Part shown: piece after piece, positions 1 to 5,950 of the stretch
How the letters are laid out: the number at the start of each line of letters is the position of its first letter
Position numbering within the stretch: the first letter of the stretch is position 1
NCBI GenBank assembly: GCA_026647295.1
Contig: JAPKHB010000067.1
Coordinates: 1-13,836, forward strand
Reading direction: 5' to 3'
DNA from: Planctomycetota bacterium
GTDB taxonomy: Bacteria; Planctomycetota; PLA2; JAEUHO01
DNA length: 13,836 nt
The notes under the pieces: model-generated
Databases searched by the model: none
Seen by the model: the letters and a program-made list of their open reading frames with translations, nothing else
What the model was told of the DNA's origin: nothing
Translations under genes and position numbers: made by a program

Positions 1-1118
1 AGCGCCAGCGGTTCGAGCAACTCCAGCGCCCGTTCGGGGTCCTCACGCTGCAGCGCGGCCTCGGCCAGGAGGCGCGTCCCGTAGGCGAACGACTGGTCGT
101 CGCCGGCGAGTTGCGCGGCCTGGCGCAGGTCCTCCTTCAGGAACTCGTCGTGCGGCGCGCTGGCCAGCGCGTCCAGCAGCACGGCCACGGCCTCGCCGTG
201 CGCCTGCTGTGCGCACAGGACCTGCGCCAGGGCCCGCAGGGCGTCGACCTCGTGGTCGGGCTGGCGGAACTCGCGCGCGAGCGCCGCCAGGCGCCGGAAG
301 GGTTCGGGGTCCCGGGGCGCCTGTTCGCTCCACTGAAGGAGGAGGCTGCGGGCGAGCAGCTCGCGGCGCGCGGACAGGGCGTTGGCCGCCCCGGCGGACA
401 GTTCCTCGGCCGTCGCCGGCCGGGCCTGCCCGCCCTCGACCAGGGCCAGGATGCTGCGCAGGACGTCGATGCGCGAAAGGCCCAGCGCCAGGGCGACCTG
501 CGTCACCGACAGCGTGCCGTCGAGTTGGGCGCACACCGCCGGGGTCGGGTCGTCGGCCTCCCGCGGCGCGGGGGGCGCCGCGTGCGTGCGCACGTACAGC
601 GTCGGGTACCAGCCCAGGCGTTCGCGGATGCGGACGCCGTCGTCCATGCGCCGGGCGGCCCGCAGCAACACCCCGGCCGTGTCCACGGAGGCCCGGCCCA
701 GCAGGCGCACGCGCCGCGGGTCGAGCGGACCCTCCTCGAAGCGGAACTCGCCCTGCTGCCAGCCGACCAGGTCGGTGATCACGTCCTCGGCCACGTTGGC
801 CAGGACCTCCATCACGTCCACGGCCGCCAGCAATCCCTCTTCGAGCAGGTGGTCCAGAAGCGCCAGGCCCCGGCGGTCGCGCCGGCGGGCCTGGGCGAGA
901 AGGTCGGCCGCGAGCACCCCCCGGCTCACCAGCGCCTCGAGGACCTCCTCGGCCTCGACCCCCTCGGGCTCCAGCACCCGCAGCGCCCCTTCGCCCAGGT
1001 ACAGCACGGCGCGTTCGGCCCCGCGGCGCAGGGTGAGCGTGCCGCTGGCCTGCCCGTGCAGACCGGTCTGCAACAGGTCGGCCAGTGCCAGGTGCTCGAT
1101 GTGGCCCTGCAGCGCCAT
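1..1118 (-). CDS. DUF4388 (PATAN-like) protein with TPR-like C-terminal region, partial
   Basis: An open frame of 372 codons starts at an ATG at 1118 and runs off the left edge without a stop, so the C-terminus is missing. The N-terminus (MALQGHIEHLALADLLQTGL, then a G-T-L-T-L strand, a short turn and AVLYLGEGALRVLEPEG) has the pattern of DUF4388/PATAN domains, found in PatA-like regulators and many planctomycete, myxobacterial and cyanobacterial proteins. Helical segments follow. Residues about 195-230 (AQLDGTLSVTQVALALGLSR and onward) look like the winged-helix-like part often found with DUF4388. From about 245 the protein is Ala/Leu/Arg-rich paired helices, probably TPR-like. No signal peptide or membrane segment is visible, so it is probably cytoplasmic. 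A GGAAG lies 4 nt before the ATG. It is co-directional with purC-purE, 122 bp downstream, and could be cotranscribed. The family call is by pattern; the biochemical role is unknown, with signalling or scaffolding most likely. Confidence 0.75.
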   Translation of the reverse strand, partial: MALQGHIEHLALADLLQTGLHGQASGTLTLRRGAERAVLYLGEGALRVLEPEGVEAEEVLEALVSRGVLAADLLAQARRRDRRGLALLDHLLEEGLLAAVDVMEVLANVAEDVITDLVGWQQGEFRFEEGPLDPRRVRLLGRASVDTAGVLLRAARRMDDGVRIRERLGWYPTLYVRTHAAPPAPREADDPTPAVCAQLDGTLSVTQVALALGLSRIDVLRSILALVEGGQARPATAEELSAGAANALSARRELLARSLLLQWSEQAPRDPEPFRRLAALAREFRQPDHEVDALRALAQVLCAQQAHGEAVAVLLDALASAPHDEFLKEDLRQAAQLAGDDQSFAYGTRLLAEAALQREDPERALELLEPLA

Positions 1119-1240
1119 GCGTCTTCCACGGGGTCCGGGGTCCGGCGGACCCGCAGGGCCCTATCGGCCGGGCCCCGCGGCCCCCTGAAGGCGGGCGGGC
1201 GGGCGGGCCGGCCCGGCCCGGCCGGGCGCGGCGGCCCGCG
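1119..1240. other. Intergenic spacer, extremely GC-rich, with G-quadruplex motif
   Basis: This 122-bp gap lies between the purE stop and the start of the DUF4388 gene. It contains four GGG runs with single-C loops on the plus strand (1193-1207), a canonical tight G-quadruplex pattern that is C-rich on the transcribed-sense minus strand. Next to it, about 1205-1226, is a run of GGCC/CCGG units able to form several overlapping hairpins. At about 1130-1152 GGGTCCG occurs twice, followed by CGGACCC, giving a 5-7 bp stem. No U-tract follows any hairpin, so no intrinsic terminator can be called. The structure might attenuate read-through from purE, but that is inference. Confidence 0.45.
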
Positions 1241-1825
1241 CTACTCGCCGTCGGCGCTGGCCAGCCGCTCCCGTAGGCGCGCGTTGCGCTCCGAGACGGT
1301 GCGCCGCATCCGGGCCCGGAAGGCCCGCAGGCGCAGGTGCAGTTCCTCGTCCCCCAGGGCGAGGATCTGGGCGGCCAGGAGGGCGGCGTTGAGCGCGCCG
1401 CCCTCGCCGATGGCCACGGTCGCGACGGGCACCCCCCCGGGCATCTGCACGGTGCTGTACAGCGAGTCGGCGCCGCCCAGGGTGCGGGTCTGGATCGGGA
1501 TCCCGATCACCGGCAGGGTCGTCAGGCTGGCCATGAACCCCGCGAGGTGCGCCGCGCCGCCGGCCGCCGCGATCAGCACCTTGAAGCCCTTGAGCCGGGC
1601 CGTGCTGGCGAACTCGTGGGCGATGTCCGGCGTACGGTGCGCGCTGATCACCCGCACCTCGTAGGGGATGTCGAACTCCTCGAGCTGCTCGACGCAGTGG
1701 CGCACCACCGGCCAGTCCGAGTCGCTGCCCATCACGACGGCCACCAGCGGGCGGCGCGTGTCGACCTCGACGCCGGCCGCTTCCTTGCGCCCCGGCCCGG
1801 CGGCGTCGGTCGGGCCCGCGGCCAT
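1241..1825 (-). CDS. purE: N5-carboxyaminoimidazole ribonucleotide mutase (class I PurE)
   Basis: The product of 194 residues catalyses the N5-CAIR to CAIR rearrangement in purine synthesis, as a cytoplasmic oligomer. The phosphate-binding MGSDSDW is at residues 32-38. The catalytic SAHRTP is at 61-66, with H63 equivalent to E. coli H45. The flexible-loop motif AAAGGAAHLAG is at 86-96, and SLYSTVQMPGGVPVATVAIG at 121-140 is a family hallmark. The length is slightly above the usual ~165 because of an N-terminal Ala/Gly-rich extension of about 24 residues and a charged C-terminal helix. The ATG at 1825 lies 2 nt after the purC stop and lacks a clear Shine-Dalgarno, so translation is probably coupled to purC. 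The frame stays open far upstream, but that extension overlaps purC and is a shadow. No purK is in the window, so use of the N5-CAIR route is assumed from the class I motifs. Confidence 0.97.
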   Translation of the reverse strand: MAAGPTDAAGPGRKEAAGVEVDTRRPLVAVVMGSDSDWPVVRHCVEQLEEFDIPYEVRVISAHRTPDIAHEFASTARLKGFKVLIAAAGGAAHLAGFMASLTTLPVIGIPIQTRTLGGADSLYSTVQMPGGVPVATVAIGEGGALNAALLAAQILALGDEELHLRLRAFRARMRRTVSERNARLRERLASADGE

Positions 1826-1827
1826 GG

Positions 1828-2724
1828 TCAGCGCGGGTCGCGGCCGGTGAGCCGCCGGTGGATCTCGAGGTAGGTCTGGCGCGTGTCTTCCACGACCTCG
1901 GGGGGCAGCGTCGGCGCCGGCGGCGAGTGGTCCCAGCCCTGGGCGTCCAGCCAGTCGCGCACGCGCTGCTTGTCGAACGAGTCCTGCGCGCGCCCCGGGG
2001 CGTAGCGGGCGGCGTCCCAGAAGCGCGACGAGTCGGGCGTGAGGATCTCGTCGCCCAGCACGAGGCGCCCCGCGCGGTCCAGGCCGAACTCGAACTTCGT
2101 GTCGGCGATGATGACGCCGCGCTGCGCGGCCAGTTCGCGCGCGCGGGCGTAGAGAGTGAGGGTCACTTCCTCCAGGCGCCGGGCCATCTCCGGCCCGACC
2201 ACGCGCGCCGCCTCCGCCCGGCTGATGTTCTCGTCGTGCCCCACCTCGGCCTTGGTCGCCGGCGTGAACAGCGGCGGGTCGAGCCGCGCCGAGACTTCGA
2301 GGCCCGGCGGCAGCCGGTGGCCGCACACCTCGCCCGTGCGCTGGTAGTCCTTCCACCCGCTGCCGACGAGGAACCCCCGCGCGACGCACTCCACCGGGAG
2401 CATCTGGAGGCGCTTGACCAGCATGCTGCGCCCGGCGAGCACCGCGCGGTGCGCGCGCACCTCCGGGGGCATGCGCTCGACGTCCGCCGTGATCAGGTGG
2501 TTGGGGATCACCCCGTCGAGGGCCTCGAACCAGAACAGCGTGAGGCTCGTGAGGATCCGGCCCTTGTCGGGGATCGGCGGCGAGAGCACGACGTCGAAGG
2601 CGCTCAAGCGGTCGGTGGCCACGATCAAGAGGTCGTCGCCCACCTCGTACACGTCCCGCACCTTGCCGCGGCGCAGGAGCGCGAGGCCTTCCAGGTCCGA
2701 GGAGTGGAGCGCGGTCGACGTCAT
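1828..2724 (-). CDS. purC: Phosphoribosylaminoimidazole-succinocarboxamide synthase (SAICAR synthase), long type
   Basis: The product of 298 residues condenses CAIR with aspartate using ATP to give SAICAR, the step after PurE. Visible motifs are RRGKVRDVYEVG at 18-29 (nucleotide-binding start), ATDRLSAFDVV at 36-46, VECVARGFLVGSGWKDYQ at 111-128, TPATKAEVGHDENIS at 154-168, and DEILTPDSSRFW at 225-236 followed by DSFDKQRVRDWL. The length and the GSGWKDYQ..G.VCG block match the ~300-residue form typical of fungi and some bacteria, rather than the ~240-residue E. coli type. An ATG at 2760 would add 12 residues, but the start at 2724 is preferred: GGAGGT lies just upstream and residues aligning with the family begin soon after. 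It is the first gene of the purC-purE unit, divergent from aroA across a 98-bp gap. Confidence 0.97.
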   Translation of the reverse strand: MTSTALHSSDLEGLALLRRGKVRDVYEVGDDLLIVATDRLSAFDVVLSPPIPDKGRILTSLTLFWFEALDGVIPNHLITADVERMPPEVRAHRAVLAGRSMLVKRLQMLPVECVARGFLVGSGWKDYQRTGEVCGHRLPPGLEVSARLDPPLFTPATKAEVGHDENISRAEAARVVGPEMARRLEEVTLTLYARARELAAQRGVIIADTKFEFGLDRAGRLVLGDEILTPDSSRFWDAARYAPGRAQDSFDKQRVRDWLDAQGWDHSPPAPTLPPEVVEDTRQTYLEIHRRLTGRDPR

Positions 2725-2727
2725 GGG

Positions 2728-2733
2728 ACCTCC
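2728..2733 (-). promoter_or_regulatory. Shine-Dalgarno of purC
   Basis: GGAGGT on the minus strand is separated by 3 nt from the ATG at 2724. Spacing is on the short side, but it is the only strong site near the purC N-terminus and decides the start over the ATG at 2760. Confidence 0.65.
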
Positions 2734-2755
2734 GGGGCGGGGGGACGCGGGCTGG

Positions 2756-2761
2756 ATCATA
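2756..2761 (-). promoter_or_regulatory. Candidate -10 element of purC-purE
   Basis: TATGAT on the minus strand matches the sigma-70 -10 consensus at 5 of 6 positions and stands out in this GC-rich DNA. It would place transcription start about 25 nt before the purC ATG at 2724. That also argues against the upstream ATG at 2760, which lies inside the hexamer. No matching -35 is visible, so this is tentative. Confidence 0.35.
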
Positions 2762-2822
2762 GCCGCCGGGTCCTACGCGACGGCCCTAGGATGCCGAGGG
2801 TCCCCGAGGGAGCGCCGCGCCG

Positions 2823-4178
2823 ATGGACTGGGCACCGCCCGCCGACCTGGGCCCGCTCGAGGGCACGGCCCGCGTCCCGGCCAGCAAGTCCGTCGAGCAG
2901 CGCGTGCGCGTGCTCGGGGCCCTGTGCGAACCGCCGCCCGGGCTGCCCGCGCGCTTCGGCCCCCCCCCGGGCGCCGACGTCGAGCACCTCGCGCGCGCCC
3001 TGGCCCGGCTGGGGACCTGGCGCGGGAGCGCGCTCGGGGCGGGCCGGGAGCGTCTCGCGCTCGACGCAGGCGAGGGGGCGACGGGCTTTCGCTTCCTCCT
3101 GGCGCTGGCGGCGCTGCGCCCCGCCGGGGCCCGCACGCTGGTCACCGGCCGCCCGGGCCTGCGCGCGCGCCCGCACCGCCCCGTGGGCCGGGCGCTCCTG
3201 CGCCTCGGGGCGCAGCTCCACCGCCGTCCGAGCGGGGCCTGGCGCGTGCACGGCGGGGGGCTCCGCCAGCGCGGCCCGCTCGTGGTGGACGCCACGCGCA
3301 CCAGCCACGCGGCCAGCGCGCTCGCACTGGTGGGCTGGCGCCTTGCGGGCGGCCTCTCGGCCCGGCTGCTCGGGCCCGTCGTCTCGCGGCCGTACCTGGA
3401 CCTCACGCTGGCGGCCCTGGCCCGCTTCGGGCTCGCCGGCCGCCTCGAGCCGGCGGGGTCCGCCGACCTCTGGCTCGTCACCCCGGAGCAGACACGCGGA
3501 TCGGCGGCCGTGCCGGCGGACCTGCCGGCGGACGCCTCAGCCGCCGCGGGCCTCCTGGTGGCCGCCGCGCTGCGCGGCGGGCGCGTGCGCGTGGAGGGCC
3601 TGCTCGGCCCGGAGCCCCAGGCCGACCTCCTCGCGCTCGACCTGCTCGAGCGGGCGGGCGTGGGCGTGGCCCGCGGCGCCGACGGGGCGGTGGAGGTGGC
3701 CGCGACGCCCGGCCAGCCCCTGGCCCCTCTGGGCCGCGTCGACCTCACGGCGGCCCCCGACCTCATCTTCCTCGCCGGGGTGCTCGCCGCGGCGGCGCGC
3801 GGGACCACGCACCTCCTCGCGACCGCCCGCACGCGCACCAAGGAGAGCGACCGCGAGGCGGGGCTCGCCCGCGCGCTGGGGGCGCTGGGCGCCCGGGTGG
3901 CCGCGCTGCCCGGCGCCGGCGGCCTGGCGGTCACGGGCGGCGCACTGCGGGGCACGCGCCTTTCGACCGCGGGGGACCACCGCGCGGCCTTTGCCTTCGG
4001 CGCGCTCGCGCTGCGCGTCCCGGGCCTCGTCGTCGGCGGCGCCGCCTGCGTGGCCAAGTCGCACCCGGAGTTCTGGGCCGAGCTCGAACGGCTCGGCGGG
4101 GCGCGGGGGCGCGCAACCAAGGGGGCGGCTCCCCCGAGGGGTACCATGCCGCCACCCGGCCGGAGTCCCGCCCCCTGA
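2823..4178 (+). CDS. aroA: 3-phosphoshikimate 1-carboxyvinyltransferase (EPSP synthase), divergent
   Basis: The product of 451 residues should transfer enolpyruvyl from PEP to shikimate-3-phosphate in the cytoplasm. PASKSVEQR at 19-27 keeps K22, S23 and R27 of the E. coli enzyme. R119-P120, SRPYLDLTL at 188-196, PADAS at 235-239, D313 (catalytic Asp), KESDR at 340-344 (E341, R344), GDHR at 384-387 and AKS at 411-413 are all retained. Differences from textbook enzymes: the usual S-N before R27 is E25-Q26, the glycine loop reads GEGATGFR (83-90) with Ala where E. coli has G96, and the S-S-Q phosphate-binding triplet is T160-S161-H162. The Ala and the A-T-G order resemble class II enzymes. The last ~25 residues are a Pro/Gly/Arg-rich tail. 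A 9-C tract lies at 2960-2968, but both flanks read as aroA in one frame. The ATG follows GAGGGAG by 10 nt. The stop overlaps the next start as TGATG. Family membership is secure; full activity is probable but untested. Confidence 0.92.
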   Translation: MDWAPPADLGPLEGTARVPASKSVEQRVRVLGALCEPPPGLPARFGPPPGADVEHLARALARLGTWRGSALGAGRERLALDAGEGATGFRFLLALAALRPAGARTLVTGRPGLRARPHRPVGRALLRLGAQLHRRPSGAWRVHGGGLRQRGPLVVDATRTSHAASALALVGWRLAGGLSARLLGPVVSRPYLDLTLAALARFGLAGRLEPAGSADLWLVTPEQTRGSAAVPADLPADASAAAGLLVAAALRGGRVRVEGLLGPEPQADLLALDLLERAGVGVARGADGAVEVAATPGQPLAPLGRVDLTAAPDLIFLAGVLAAAARGTTHLLATARTRTKESDREAGLARALGALGARVAALPGAGGLAVTGGALRGTRLSTAGDHRAAFAFGALALRVPGLVVGGAACVAKSHPEFWAELERLGGARGRATKGAAPPRGTMPPPGRSPAP

Positions 4179-5950
4179 TGCCCCGTCCCGCGTTGCGCCT
4201 GCCCGCCCTGCTGCTTCCCCTCCTGCTCGTCGCGCCGGCCCTGGCCGGCGGCGTGCTCGGCGAGGCCTGGGAGGAGGGCATCGAACGCGGCCTGGTGCGC
4301 CAGCGCCAGGAGCAGCGCAGCACCACTGCGGACGCGCTGGTGGGGAAGTACGAGCGCACGCTGCGCCGCCAGCCGGCGGTCGAGAACCGCTACCTCCTGG
4401 CCCGGGCCCACGGACTTCGGGCGGCCGAGCAGGCCGAGCAGGCCAAGGCGCGCCCCGGCGGCGAGGCCGCCCGCCTCGCGGCGCTCGCCGCGCGCGACCG
4501 GGCCGAGGCGCGTCGGCTGTACGCCGACGTGTTGCGCGACGCCCCGCGCTGCTACTTCGCCCACCACGACCTGGGCGTGCTGGCGCTCCAGGACGCGCCG
4601 CCGGACGAGGCCCGGGCCTTTGCCCACTTCAACGACGCCTACCGGATCCACCCGCGCTACACGCCGACGCTGCGCCAACTCGTGAACCTGTACGCGGCCC
4701 GCAAGCAGCACGAGGCCGCGGTCGACCTCCTGCGTGCGATCCTGGACGTCGAGGGCGAGGACGACGAGGGCCGGCTGCGCCTGGCCGGGCTGCTCGGCGA
4801 ACTCGGGCGCCACGCGGAGGCCGCCGCCGAGGTGGAACGCCTGCTCGCCCGGCCGCGACCCGACCCCCGCGCCTACCTCGCCCAGGCCCAACTCGACCTC
4901 GCGTTGGGGCGTCTGGACCGCGCCAGCGGCACCTTCCGCCGCCTGATGGCCGCCAACCCCTCCGCTCCCGGGCCCTACGTCGGCCTGCTGCGCGCCGCGC
5001 AGGCGCGCCGCGAGGCCGACCCCAAGGACCGCGGGGCCCTCGAGGACGCGCTGGAGGCCCTCAAGGGCCTGTACCGCCTCGAGCGCGACGCCGAGCGCCG
5101 CGAGGCGCTGGGGCGCGACCTCCAGGGGCTCGAGCGCGCGCTGGCCGCGCCCGCGGGCGACGCCGCGCCGCCCCCGTCGGTGGCGCGCGCGCTGGAGGCC
5201 CTCGGCCACGCGGACGAGCGCGCACGGCTGCAGGCCGTGCTCTACCTGCTCACCCGCGAGGAGGTCCCGAGCCCCGAAGAGCAGCGGGAGGTCCTGCGGG
5301 CGCTGTCGGGGCGCGTGACGCCCGCCGGCGAGCCCGCCCCGCAGGTGCGCGCGGCGGTCGTCGGCGCGCTCGGGCGCCTGTACGGCACGGCCTGGCTGTG
5401 GGTCACGCGCAAGGGCCTGCGCGACCCCGACCCGCGGGTGGTGGCCCAGACGGCCGACACCCTGGTGGGCATCGCCCGCCGCGACGGCAACGCGCAAGGG
5501 GCGGTGGTCGCCGCGCTGGCGCTGGGCGCCGAACGGCCCGACGCGCTCGCCTCCGCGGCCTGCCGCCTGGGCGTGCTCGCGCTGCTCGGCGTGCGCCTGC
5601 TGGGCGTCGCGGACGACGCGGGCGAGGAGGAGCACCGCCGGGCCTTTGGCCAGTGGCTCGCCTCGGCCGTGGGCCAGGATCGCATCTCGGAGGCGCTGCG
5701 CGCCTACGGTCGGGTGGGGGACCCGCACGCCCACGAGGTGCTGCTGCCCTGGCTCGAGCGCGGCGACTCCTTCGTCGGGCGGGCGGCGGTGGCCGCGCTG
5801 GCCGAGACCCGCGCGCGCGTGCGCGAGGACGACCTCAAGGCCTGGTACGCGCGCCTGCCCGGCGCCGACCACGCCCGCCTGGACCGGGCGGCTTTCGACG
5901 CCCTCAAGCCTGCGCTGCTCGCCTGGGCCCGCGAGGCGCCGAGCCGCTGA
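4178..5950 (+). CDS. Exported TPR/HEAT-repeat protein (paralogue 1)
   Basis: The product has 590 residues. A signal peptide spans residues 1-23 (basic start, Leu/Pro-rich core, cleavage probably after A-L-A before GG). TPR-like helix pairs occupy about 69-260, seen as repeats ending in acidic or basic turns (DAPRCYFAHHDLGVLAL, IHPRYTPTLRQLVNLYAARK, LRLAGLLGELGRHAEAAAEV). A charged linker and a Pro-rich hinge (about 325-335) lead to HEAT-like repeats at about 340-550 (ARLQAVLYLLTRE, VRAAVVGALGRL, DPRVVAQTADTLVGIA). No catalytic motif is visible; a protein-binding scaffold outside the cytoplasmic membrane is inferred. The start overlaps the aroA stop by 1 nt (TGATG), so translation is probably coupled. 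It is paralogous to the next gene: both have an early W-E followed by LV..Y, 11 residues, then N.YLL.R. I do not recognise a named family. Confidence 0.85.
   Translation: MPRPALRLPALLLPLLLVAPALAGGVLGEAWEEGIERGLVRQRQEQRSTTADALVGKYERTLRRQPAVENRYLLARAHGLRAAEQAEQAKARPGGEAARLAALAARDRAEARRLYADVLRDAPRCYFAHHDLGVLALQDAPPDEARAFAHFNDAYRIHPRYTPTLRQLVNLYAARKQHEAAVDLLRAILDVEGEDDEGRLRLAGLLGELGRHAEAAAEVERLLARPRPDPRAYLAQAQLDLALGRLDRASGTFRRLMAANPSAPGPYVGLLRAAQARREADPKDRGALEDALEALKGLYRLERDAERREALGRDLQGLERALAAPAGDAAPPPSVARALEALGHADERARLQAVLYLLTREEVPSPEEQREVLRALSGRVTPAGEPAPQVRAAVVGALGRLYGTAWLWVTRKGLRDPDPRVVAQTADTLVGIARRDGNAQGAVVAALALGAERPDALASAACRLGVLALLGVRLLGVADDAGEEEHRRAFGQWLASAVGQDRISEALRAYGRVGDPHAHEVLLPWLERGDSFVGRAAVAALAETRARVREDDLKAWYARLPGADHARLDRAAFDALKPALLAWAREAPSR

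Larger units (their letters stand above)
2725..2822. promoter_or_regulatory. Divergent purC/aroA intergenic promoter region
   Basis: This 98-bp gap separates two divergent operons and must hold promoters for both unless aroA is transcribed from elsewhere. It contains TATGAT on the minus strand (2756-2761) and TAGGAT on the plus strand (2787-2792) as possible -10 elements. No convincing -35 hexamer is visible for either. GAGGGAG (2806-2812) lies 10 nt before the aroA ATG as a Shine-Dalgarno. No PurR-like operator or purine-riboswitch core was recognised. Confidence 0.5.

Noticed and set aside
1119..1240. Intrinsic terminator after purE.
   Set aside because: Strong hairpins are possible, but no U-tract follows in the direction of transcription.
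2725..2760. An upstream ATG for purC at 2760 (12 extra residues).
   Set aside because: No Shine-Dalgarno precedes it, the ATG lies within the likely -10 TATGAT, and the ATG at 2724 has GGAGGT.
2960..2968. Possible frameshift in aroA at the C9 tract.
   Set aside because: SKSVEQR before and DVEHLARALARLG after the tract both fit EPSP synthase in one continuous frame, so the assembled length is consistent.
2786..5872. A 1,028-codon minus-strand frame antisense to aroA and the first TPR gene.
   Set aside because: It is Ala/Arg/Gly-rich, and the opposite strand carries conserved EPSP synthase motifs and a signal peptide with TPRs.
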